The translations under genes were made by a program, and so were the position numbers. Source: Parascedosporium putredinis (Eukaryota > Ascomycota > Sordariomycetes > Microascales > Microascaceae). Taken from it: DNA of 64,000 nucleotides. The notes under the pieces were generated by a model, which saw only the letters and a list, made by a program, of their open reading frames with translations, ran no database searches and was not told the DNA's origin. The stretch lies in NCBI GenBank assembly GCA_949357655.1, contig CASHTG010000003.1, positions 744,001 to 808,000 of the forward strand, given 5' to 3'. Shown here in pieces: positions 52,123-61,098 of the stretch (the first letter of the stretch is position 1; each line of letters begins with the position of its first letter).

Positions 52123-53184
52123 ATGGCTCCCGTTGACCAGACCAAGTACGTTTCCGGCGGCCAACGACCAGGTGCAAAACATAGATCCATTCCATTGTGC
52201 TAACCTTTTCCGCAGGCGCACTTTCACGCTCAACACGGGCGACAAGATCCCCGCCGTCGGCCTCGGCACGTGGCAATCCGCCCCCTCGGAAGTCTACCAC
52301 GCCGTCCTCGCCGCCCTCAAGCACGGCTACCGCCACATCGACACGGCCCTCGCCTACGGCAACGAGAACGAGGTCGGCGCCGCCATCCGCGACTCCGGCG
52401 TGCCCCGCGCCGACATCTGGGTCACCACCAAGCTCGACAACCCCTGGCACAAGCGCGTGCCCGAGGGCATCGACGCCTCCCTCAAGCACCTCGGCCTCGA
52501 CTACGTCGACCTCTACCTCATGCACTGGCCCAGCAGCACCGACCCCGCCGACCTCTCCAAGCATCACGAGGGCTGGGACTTTGTCGACACCTGGCGCGAG
52601 CTGCAGAAGTTGGCTGGCACCGGCAAGGTCCGCAACTTGGGCGTCTCCAACTTTGGCATCAAGAACCTCGAGAGGTTGCTCAACGACCCTTCGTGCAAGG
52701 TGAGTGCGAGACGTGAGGGGGGCGCATACGCTCTCCCACCACTAAACCCCTCTTTTTCCTATTTTGCTAACCACAAGGACTTTCCACCGTTTCTCAGATC
52801 GTCCCCGCCGTCAACCAGATCGAGCTTCACCCCTGCAACCCTTCCCCAAGCTCGTCGCCTACAACACCTCCAAGGGCATCCACTCCACCGGCTACTCGTG
52901 CCTCGGCAGCACCAACTCCCCCTGTACACGAACCAGACCCTCCTCGACATCGCCAAGGCCAAGGGCCGCACCCCCAGCAGGTCCTCCTCATGTGGGGTCT
53001 CCAAAAGGGCTGGAGCGTTATCCCCAAGTCCGTCTCCGAGAGCCGCATCCAGGCGAACTGGGACGTCGACGGCTGGGAGCTCACCGACGACGAGGTCGCC
53101 CAGCTCGATGCCATCCCCGACAGGTTCAAGGTGTGCGGTGACGCCTGGTTGCCCATCCGCGTCTTTTTCGGCGATGACGAGTAA
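52123..53184 (+). CDS. Aldo/keto reductase (GCY1/glyceraldehyde reductase-like, frame interrupted)
   Basis: An NADPH-dependent reductase of small carbonyls, closest in pattern to fungal Gcy1/Ypr1 and gld-type glyceraldehyde/glycerol dehydrogenases; the substrate is inferred. Exons are 52123-52145, 52216-52699 and 52798-53184, with introns of 70 and 98 bp (the second has a gctaac branch site). The catalytic tetrad is visible: Asp50 and Tyr55 in HIDTALAYGNE, Lys80 in VTTKL, His111 in YLMHWP. VIPKSVSESRI is the C-terminal cofactor motif. Exon 3 has three single-base breaks, all in C runs (52839-52841, 52918-52922, 52971-52975), each cured by one C, giving 298 residues, normal for the family. The usual Y-S-P-L-G motif reads Y-S-C-L-G. 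It is convergent with the HIT gene, with 243 bp between the stops. Likely cytosolic. Confidence 0.9.
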
Positions 53185-53427
53185 ACTTACTCTTCTTAGA
53201 AAGGGGCTGGCTTGTGGAAGGAGGAGAGTACAAAGGGTCTAGGCCTTCCTTTCCCCCGTCTCCCTTGCTTTTGTTCATATCTCGAATTCTATATATATCT
53301 CCTGTACCTAGTTGCTCCTATAGTTGGATTAAAAGTTCGTCAGCGTTGGCATTTTCATCTAGTACTTCTATTCCTACACAATTCTTCTCTCGCCCTCTTT
53401 CCGTCGAATAGCGTATAAACCTGTGAC

Positions 53428-54107
53428 CTAGAGCTTCGAGTCCTTATTTGCTTCTCTCTTCGGCAAGGCCTGCTCAACATGTGAATCCTCATCCTCCCCC
53501 TTTCCCTCGTTTTCTTGTACTTCCTCCTCCTCCCTCATAAGCTCCGCCACCGCCTCCCTCAACAACTCCGCCATACCCCTCCCCTCATCATCATCCAGCT
53601 CCTCCCTCTGCCCCTTGGCAAACATGGCATAGCTCCGACTAAACCTCGCCTCCCCGTCGCCCCGTCCTTGCCCGCGGCCCCGGCCCCCGCGCCCCTCGGC
53701 ACAATATGAAAGTGCACGTGGCCCACGACCTGCCCGGCTCCGACGCCGTTGTTCTGCACCACGTTCCAGTCGGGCGACCCCGTAACCTTGACCACCGCGT
53801 GCGATAGCACCGCCAGCCACTGGCCCATCTCCGCCGCCTCGTCCCGCGACACGTTGGTTAGCCTCGGCCGGTGGCTCCGCGGGCAGAGCAGGATGTGGAA
53901 GGGCTGCAGCGGCATGATGTCCAAAAACGCCATGACCGTTGGCGTCGACAGGACGATGTGCGTCTCCGGCGCTGTCTTGGTGGGTGAGATGGGGGAATCG
54001 TCGGCGAGCGGGGACGACGGGGGTGAAGCGGGTGCATAAGGTGCGTAGTTTGCCGCGATGTTGCAGAATGGGCAGTTGGGGTCGTCGATGGAGGCCATTG
54101 TGTGCAT
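53428..54107 (-). CDS. HIT-family nucleotide-binding protein (frame interrupted)
   Basis: HIT proteins hydrolyse or transfer nucleotidyl groups using a His-x-His-x-His motif. The start at 54107 gives MHTMASIDDPNCPFCNIAAN; a second ATG three codons on is equally possible. The C-x2-C pair near the N-terminus, LDIMPLQPFHILLCPRSHRP and the motif GHVHFHIVPRG are typical. After the motif the frame shifts by one missing base within G/C runs at about 53655-53700. It then continues with FSRSYAMFAKGQREELDDDE and an acidic, Glu-rich tail to the stop at 53428, for 226 residues. A Ser/Pro-rich insert near residues 25-45 is longer than in minimal HINT proteins. The exact subfamily and substrate cannot be told. 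Confidence 0.87.
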
Positions 54108-54316
54108 GCGGTTCTGAATGCTCCTTGTTTGTGTCAGGGCTGCTGCTCTTCCTAGGATTGATGATTTTCGGATTTTGCCGAATTATGAATTTGATACAAC
54201 TGCAAATTTAAACTGCTTTAGGTGTAGGTAGGTAACAAGGTGGATTCAAGAACAAGGCCGATTACATGTTGCGGTCAACATGAACAATTTTGGCCAGTGC
54301 TAAGCATTTCGAATAA

Positions 54317-54660
54317 TTGATCAATTGGTCTATAAATAATTCATCCAGATCCCCGGGCCCGGGCTCCTCCCCAAAAACGTGCCTCGGCATCCGCATCACC
54401 ACGGCGCGCACGCTAATCGCAAATCGCATGCGCCAACACTGCTCACTAACAAATATAACGAACACCACTACATGTATTCCCCAAAACGCAAGAGGGAAGA
54501 AACGATCCGAAAAGGGTTTCAGCAAAGAAACGCTTGAGATAATCAGACAAGCGCGGCAGGAGGAAGCGGAAGCATTGATCGCATTTGCAGGAACGTTGTC
54601 AAAACTTCGGTACGATAAGCAACACAAACCAGTCGAATTCAATGTCGGTGATACAGCGTA
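54317..54660 (+). mobile_element. Ty3/gypsy polyprotein fragment, post-integrase region (relic)
   Basis: The plus strand encodes RQARQEEAEALIAFAGTLSK followed by LRYDKQHKPVEFNVGDTAYL. That matches the segment after the integrase core in fungal Ty3/gypsy polyproteins, where a helix precedes the Y-D-x-x-H-x-P and G-D-x-x-x-L motifs. Similarity stops near 54660 and the rest of the open frame is unrelated. No reverse transcriptase or LTR was recognised nearby. It lies in opposite orientation to the next fragment. Confidence 0.65.
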
Positions 54661-54790
54661 TTTGCGACTTTGCTGGCGGCGCCAGCTGTCGTCAGTGAAC
54701 CGGGGTTCACTGTGGGTGGAAAGTCTCTCAGCCTGTCTGCGTGCCAATGTCGTCGACTGGTTACCAGTGGTTCCCAGTCGCTCCAGTCGG

Positions 54791-55480
54791 TTACCGTTGG
54801 TTCCCGTGGCTGCTGAATGATTGACCTGCAGACTGTCTGACTGATTGATTCCTTAGTAGGTTAGTTGACGAACGGGAGTGCTTGCTGATTGCAAGTCTGT
54901 ACTGGCTGGCGTCTTTGCTTGCTTGCATCATCCCGGTCGCTAATTTTTTCATTGGGATTCCCCAATCGCAGGTCATAAGCGACTTTAACAATGGGATCGC
55001 CCATTCCTTCGCTGTTACGTTTTTGCTTCCCGGGATCATGAGAGTCTTTTTGCTGAACAAGCAATTTACAACCAGCAATTGCTCTATCAGCTTATGCTCG
55101 CCCATTTGCCATTGCGTTCCTTCCGCTTTCACTGGGGGCATATCTGTGATGAAATCCATCGCAATGGTGTGGAAGGGTACGGGCGTGACTGTTATGCTTC
55201 GCATTTCGCCGTTGGTGAACTGGTTGTCTTTCTGGTTTTTGAGGCAGATTGGGCATTTGGCATAGTATTCTTCCACTGTCTTCTCTTTTCGCCTGAAATG
55301 GAAACCTGTCAAGTTTACCAACATTCTTCCTTGTCGGAAGTGCTGTTGGTCGTCATATGCCATTTTTGGAATCCTTCCCACAAAAGGCCTTGGCACGCAT
55401 AGTTTCTTGTTTCCTCTCGAATCGTTGTAGAAGAGTAATCCTTCCTCCTCGAAAGGTCCCAATGGAATACTGCGCTTCAT
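54791..55480 (-). mobile_element. Ty3/gypsy integrase fragment (relic)
   Basis: The minus strand from 55480 encodes a degenerate zinc-binding head with CPICLKNQ, then VPFHTIAMDFITDMPPV, which holds the first catalytic Asp of the integrase core, and KKTLMIPGSKNVTAKEWA. The second catalytic Asp (KISDRD) survives in another frame just downstream, so the copy is frameshifted. Similarity fades before the catalytic Glu. The upstream reverse transcriptase and protease are absent. Given the draft-like indels elsewhere the frameshift alone proves little, but truncation and the inverted partner fragment show this is a dead copy. Confidence 0.75.
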
Positions 55481-55869
55481 ATAAGGAGCGTAAAGGTGCC
55501 ATGTAAATAGTGGGTCTTAGAAAGTGAAAGAAAGCTCCGTTGCGCTCGCTTCATCGCTCCTTCTCTCCCGAGTGGGTTGCCCTCGTTGGTTTCCTAACTC
55601 CCACTCGCTCCGGTTGTTGCGCTGCCGCGGTTCCGCTACCGCTCCCGCTTGCTACCGCAGTTCCGCTACCGCTCGCCGGAGCTGCTCCGTCGTCATCGCC
55701 ATCGTCATCCTCGTTGTCGTTGCTGGCAGTGGTTTGCGTCGCCACATCGTCGTCTCCATATCTCTGGGTCGTCCGGTTCTGCCAGGTCCTCCTGTCCTAC
55801 ATCTTTCAGCCTTCTCATCATTGCCCCGCTCAGTTCTTTGCCGTTCGCCGAACTCAAAACTTTCCTCAA
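55481..55869. other. Short non-coding stretch with CCGCTACCG-type repeats
   Basis: This lies between the retroelement relic and the 3' end of CWF19. It contains imperfect repeats of ttccgctaccgctc and gctaccgc at about 55625-55680. No gene was seen. Confidence 0.6.
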
Positions 55870-57994
55870 CTATGTCTGCTCCAGCACCCTCGTCCAGTCA
55901 AACTTCCTCCACCGCTTCTTAAAATCATCCACCCTCGCGTCCCCCTTCCTCCACCGCCCCTGCTTCTTAATCACCTCGGGCCCGACGTCGAGCACCCCGC
56001 CAATCACCTCCCGCGCGAACAAGTCCCCGCGGGGCCACTTGCCCGCGTTCTCCACGATGTGGCCCAGGCCGCCGTCCAGGGTGAACCAGACGTGGAAGTA
56101 GGGCATCTCCCGGGCGATGGACCGCCGAAACGCCATGCGGCCCATGCCGGACTCGCGCGCCTTGGCCCCCGTGTCGATGACCTTGCGGTGCTGCGACCAC
56201 TCCTCGTCCGCCGTGAGGAAGGCCTCCTTAAAGTACGCCGGGATCGTCTCGCCCAGCTCGTACGGGATGGGCACCACCATCATGGCCGCGTGCGGGTGCC
56301 GCTGCGGCGACGCGGCGTTTTCGTAAAGAGGACCTCGCGCCCCTGGTCGTGGTACATGCGCGTGAGCGACTTCATAAAGTTGCGAATCTCCTCCCACTCG
56401 TCGTCGTCGCACTCGAGCAGGTTCGTGCGGTGCGCGAGCGGCACGATGACCGCCCCGCCGTCGCTGACCTCGGGCTCCGTCGGCAGCGTGAGGAACGCCC
56501 GCGTGCCCAGCGAGATGACGGGCGCGATGGGCTGCTTGCCCGTGTCTTCGTGGTAGCAGAGCGGGCACGCGTCGAGGATGCGGTTCATCTTTGGAACTCG
56601 TTGATGGCCAGGTTCTTGAGGTTCACTTCCGACTTGTGCACCCGCTTGGCGAGCTTCGCCGCGTTCTCGTCCATGTACTCGAGGTCGTCGTCGAAGCGCG
56701 AGTCCTGGCGATCCGCTCGGCGAGCCTCATGCCTTCACCCCCATCTGGTTCTTCGTCCTTCGCTCCTCTTGCACCATTTGCTCAATCGACATGTCGTCGT
56801 TCTCTTCGAGGTTGCCGCGCTCCCGCCCGCGCTTCGTCTCGACGGCCTTGACCTCGCCGCGCGTTCCCGCCAGCATGCGGTTCTCCATCGCTCCGAGCGC
56901 CACGGTTTTCGGGCCCGTCTCGACAAAGCGGCGGCGGCCTGGTTGTATTCTTCTTCGAGCTTGGCGGCGTCGGGAGCGCGACGCAACTTTGCCTTCATCA
57001 TCTGCGCACGGAGCCGGTTGAGGGCTGTCTGGTCCATTGTCGCCGCCGGCGCCCGGTGTACCTCGTCGACAATCGTGGCCGCCGGTTCGGTCTGCTCGGC
57101 CGCCGGCGTAAACCCCGGCGGACCCTGCGCTAGCCTGTCCCTTTTCTCCTTCTCCATCCTCGCCGTGTAGAGGTTGCCCGTGGGACCTTCCTTGATCGCG
57201 TAGCCATCGCCGTAGAGTTTCCTTCGATCAAGCTCATCCTGCTCCTCCCTCGCGATATCGAATTCTTGAAGGCTCCCAAAACGCTCCTTCGCGACGTCCT
57301 CCAAGGTGCGTTCGTCGCGTTTCGCAGTCGCATACACGGCCTTGAGCTTGGTCATGCGCCACTGGGATCCGCTATCCCCGAATTTGTAGTTGATTTTTAT
57401 TTCCTTGGCCACGTCGCCCGCTTCCTCGTCCGAGTCGTAGCTGTAGTCGTTGAGGCCCTGGTTGAGCTCGCGGTCGTGCAGGACTCGTTTCGGCTCCTCC
57501 TTGGGGGCGGGGGCGGTGGTTCCTTGTCCCGCCGGTGGATGTAATCGATCTCTATAGCGGAAGGCGCTGTCATCCAGGAATCTCGCTGTAAACCCGACTT
57601 GCTGCCGCCCTCGCCGCCCTCTTGGGCGGAGACGTCCTTCGACGACCTTGACCTTTCCTTATCGTGATGGTCATCTCGTGAGCTGCGATGCTCTCGGTCT
57701 CGGGTACGGTCCCGATCCCCGCGCTCACGATGTCTCCTGTCGTCTCCATGCCGGCTCGATCGATCCCCGTCGCCGTGTCGTGACCTTTATGCCGATGCCC
57801 TTCCCGATCTTCGTCGTCGTCGTGTCGATGCGATCGGTGTCGGTGTCTCCCCTCGCCATCCCTCTCTCCGCGCCTGTCCTTCTCGTCGCGTTCGTGCCTA
57901 TGCTTTCTCCTCTTCCTGTCTTCCCCGTCGCCGCGGCTCCTTTCTGCCTTCTCTGCCGCCAAGCTCTTTCGAACTCGGCAAGTCCGTCGTCCAT
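55870..57994 (-). CDS. cwf19: CWF19-like spliceosome/lariat-associated protein (heavily frame interrupted)
   Basis: Cwf19/Drn1 proteins associate with late spliceosomes and help intron lariat debranching in the nucleus. The start at 57994 gives MDDGLAEFE, then an Arg/Asp/His-rich region, INYKFGDSGSQWRMTKLKAV and NDDMSIEQMVQEER. The C-terminal CwfJ domains follow: MNRILDACPLCYHEDTGK, PLAHRTNLLECDDDEWEEIR, ASPQRHPHAAMMVVPIPYE, FHVWFTLDGGLGHIVEN and the terminal FKKRWRKFDWTRVLE. Eight single-base breaks lie at 57967-57969, 57765-57768, 57504-57508, 56938-56939, 56732-56733, 56707-56708, 56590-56592 and 56325-56327. Adding one base of the run at each gives 2133 nt (710 residues, no introns). Eight independent same-sign errors restoring a conserved protein argue for sequence error, not decay. 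It is divergent from RPB12 across 585 bp. Confidence 0.92.
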
Positions 57995-58579
57995 TGCGGA
58001 AAGTAGCAAAGGAAAGGCTGCCGGAAAAAATTGGTGTGGGGAGTCAAATACCAAGGGATTTTGTAAACGCGATAACCTATACTAGGGGCGTTGTTCTGAT
58101 AGGCTTTGCTGACAGGTTGCGATGGAATGGCTAGGGTTTCCAAGAGTGACTGACAATCATCAAAAAGTGGCGAGAGACCAAAAGCTCTCCTGCGGATGTG
58201 TTGACACTTCTGTTTTTGGTAGTGGCAGGGTACTAATTATTAGTGTGCAGGGCAGTACAGCACATGGTAGAGCCTTGATTAACACCTATCGAAATGCGCC
58301 GCGCACGGTCCAGTTCCCCGGTGAAGATTTCAGAGGTGGACCTCGAACGGCTTCCGCTTGTCATCCATCAATTTTCTTCCGCCTCCCAGGCTCCGAAGGA
58401 ATTATTTTCCTCCCCCAAAACCATCCTCCACCCCCAAATTCACCACCGTTCTCGCACCCCGCCACGAGAAACCCCCCAGCGCATCACCCGAGACACCGGA
58501 GAGATCGATACACGCTCTCAATCAACTCCTAGACACCCACACTCGCACATCTCGAAACCCTCCCCGCACGCACATCAAA
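57995..58579. promoter_or_regulatory. Divergent promoter region of cwf19 (-) and rpb12 (+)
   Basis: 585 bp between two head-to-head housekeeping genes. The rpb12-proximal half is C/A-rich (cccccaaattcaccacc) with no clear TATA box, as is common for constitutive fungal genes. Exact transcription starts cannot be seen. Confidence 0.45.
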
Positions 58580-58899
58580 ATGTCCCGCGAAGAGTACCAG
58601 ATCCCTACCTCAGCCGCCGACCACGGCCCCAAGTCCTACGAGCCCGTCGGCGCCAAGACGGCCAACCTCGTCTACATCTGCGGTGACTGCGGCGTCAAGT
58701 CTTCCGATCACCAGACTGTTCCCTTTTGAGGTGCAAGTTTTGCGGTTGCCGTATCCTGTACAAGGATCGTACTAAGCGGTGAGTCTCGAGCTCTGGAGGG
58801 GAGGGCGTCTGACCTTGCCCCCGTTACTCGTCAACTGAACTTTGTCTAACTTGCCTTGTTCTTCTCTTCAATAGTATGGTTCAGTTTGAGGCGCGATAA
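58580..58899 (+). CDS. rpb12: RNA polymerases I, II and III shared subunit RPABC4 (RPB12)
   Basis: RPB12 is a tiny zinc-binding subunit shared by all three nuclear RNA polymerases. The start at 58580 gives MSREEYQIPTSAADHG. The first zinc pair is in YICGDCG (Cys34, Cys37). The second is in RCKFCG, followed by ILYKDRTKR. The intron at 58779-58874 (gtgagt..aatag) splits the final Arg, and exon 2 encodes MVQFEAR and the stop, the invariant family C-terminus. One single-base break lies between the two zinc pairs, most simply at C3 58721-58723; corrected length is 74 residues, normal for the family. The linker next to the break is poorly conserved, so the exact site is approximate. The gene is convergent with GPN1. 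Confidence 0.92.
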
Positions 58900-59271
58900 G
58901 CGGGTATTCTACGGTATGGAGTGAACGATCTGTCAACGAATAGGCTCGGGGTGGTTCTCTTTTTTCTTTTATTATTTCACCTTTTTTTTCTCTCTTTGCA
59001 TTGGCATTCTACGGATACCGGAGCTTCGGCGCATTGGTTCAGAGGTGGCGAGGATCAGCAAGGAATGCCGAGGCGTGCGCTCCTCTATACTTAGACATCG
59101 GTCTAGGACGTTTCTTAAGCAGCATTGGCAAGATTGTAGTGGTATCATCAATTTCCCTCTAAGGCCTAAATACTGGTGGTACACATGCACATGAAGAACG
59201 TCACAAATGCTTTTCTCCCCTCCTCCAATGGTCCCACGGGTTTTCACACCAGGGGTCCACTTCCTCCCAGC
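58900..59271. other. Convergent intergenic region, rpb12 and gpn1 3' ends
   Basis: 372 bp between tail-to-tail genes, with T-rich stretches (ttttttttctctc near 58980) that may serve 3' end formation. No other feature was seen. Confidence 0.5.
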
Positions 59272-60563
59272 CTACTGCCTTTGAGAGTGAAGATACTTGG
59301 CGTAACTCGCATCCGCTTCCACAGAATCTTCCGTGCCGAGCGCTGCCTTGTACCGATCTTGCAACGCGTTTGCACCAGCGCCCTCGCCCTCATCCGCGTA
59401 ATCATCGTCTCCGCTATCATCCGCGACCTCGATGCCGGCGATGCTGGAGATGAGGTCAGACGATCCTCCGGGCCCGACTGACATTCCCTTCATCATCTTG
59501 TCCAGCTCCTTTTCTCGCTTCTTCAGCTTCTCCTCTTGCTTCTGCTCCCTGAGTCGATCAAGCTCGGGTTGATAGTCACGCTCAAACTCCTCTGCCTTTT
59601 CCTGGACGGCCTCAAAGAACTCGTTGACGCCGGTACCTAGCCTCGAGCTTACGCCAACGACCTTGAGGTGAGAGTAAAACTCCTCAAGCACCAGACTCAT
59701 GGAAGAGAGGAGGCTGCTGCCGTATCCCGAGCCACTCTCCGCGCCCTCTGCCTCGGCGCGGAGCTCGTCTTCGGTAAGAGCCTCGCGAAGCGACTCGTAG
59801 TCCGTCATCCACTCCTTGGCAAAGCTAGCGTCTTTGACGTCGGTCTTGTTGAAGACCAAAATCATGGGGAGCTTGGTTTTGTAAAGTATACTGCACGCAT
59901 AGAGCATGTTGCTCATGAATGTGCTCGTAGATGCCGTGCGCGGAGTGTCGATAATGTAGGCTAGAACGGTGGGGAAGGAGGATGCGAGAGACTCTAGAAG
60001 GATTTGGCCGCTGGCGGACCACACGAAGACCTCAATCTGGCCGGCTATAGAGGTGAGGCGTATTAGTTGATAGGAATTCAAGGAAAAGCCACGTGTGGGG
60101 GTAACTTACGTGTGTCGACAATGATGTGTTTGACGGGCTTGCGCTCGGGGTGCTCCGGGTCGGGCTGGGCCCTCTTTTCCAGAAGACCGACCATTTGGTC
60201 GATCTTGGTCGCAAATAGGTTGAGAGAGGTCATGATGGCACCATTAGGACCTAGATTATAGTGCTTCATCACGTCTTTATACTTGATGGATTGGCGGATG
60301 TCGATATTACAGTCGAACGGGACCTCGAGAGTGGCAGGGTCAAGGTTTATGACGTAAGGTGCGCTGCCCTTGGAGTGTAAGTGGGAATTGATGCGCCGCA
60401 TGAAAGTCGTCTTTCCAGATCCTAAGCACGATGCACGTGGTTAGTCTCGATCTTGTCGTGTCTGCGGACCCGGGCGTGTAGTCTTACCTGCCATTCCCAC
60501 GCACACAATCACGGTAGGACGATCCCCAGCGGGGACGCCTGCGGGTTGTGAAGAGGAAGCCAT
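59272..60563 (-). CDS. GPN1: GPN-loop GTPase 1 (Npa3-like)
   Basis: GPN1/Npa3 is a cytoplasmic GTPase needed for assembly and nuclear import of RNA polymerase II. Exons on the minus strand are 60563-60488, 60421-60110 and 60044-59272, with introns of 66 and 65 bp; phases match and give 386 residues. The P-loop is GMAGSGKT (23-30), split by intron 1. The diagnostic GPN triplet is at 83-85 in NLGPNGAIMT. DTPGQIE spans intron 2, NKTD is the G4 motif, and the C-terminal third has a charged coiled coil (LREQKQEEKLKKREKELDKM) and an acidic tail. No frame break occurs, in contrast to its neighbours. It is divergent from the TyrRS gene. RPB12, its convergent neighbour, is itself a polymerase subunit; the adjacency may be chance. 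Confidence 0.96.
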
Positions 60564-61098
60564 GGCAACAAGCCCTGGTGGGGCGGGCGTCTTGTTCTAT
60601 CGGGCGTGTTTAGGTAGGCGAAAGACTAGAAATGCCAACAACGTAAAGGGGATGCCGTGTTATGGTATGAATCGTGCGGTGCGTTGCCTCAAGGTGCGGT
60701 GGATGAGGTTGACGGAATCCTGCAGAGCATGATTTTGGCGGGGTCCTTCCAGAAAAAAAGAGGTCTGTCTGGAAGCTGACCAAACTCAGGAAGAGAACGA
60801 TGCTTGTAGCGGAACAATTGCAATAAAGAGTTGATTGCGGGGAGTGGCAGAATAGCGGGCGGTGAGCTCGAAACAAGTGCTATTCCTCGTCCAATTGACT
60901 CACACCCCACCTTGGGACGAGGACCGGGTGGGCATGAAGTGGAGGGAAAGGACGTGTTTCCTTCCCTTTATATAAAACGGTAAAAGTGTTCTTTTTGAAT
61001 TCTGGTCGATTTCAAGCTCTTGGAAGTATCTCGTATAGACTTTGCAGCTTGTCGACCTGAAAAAAAAAACCACACCCACACAACACATAACAAACACA
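60564..61098. promoter_or_regulatory. Divergent promoter region of GPN1 (-) and TyrRS (+)
   Basis: 535 bp between head-to-head genes. A good TATA-like box (tatataaaa, 60969-60977) lies about 125 bp before the TyrRS ATG. The TyrRS leader is C/A-rich (cacacccacacaacacataa). No clear element was identified for GPN1. Confidence 0.5.
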
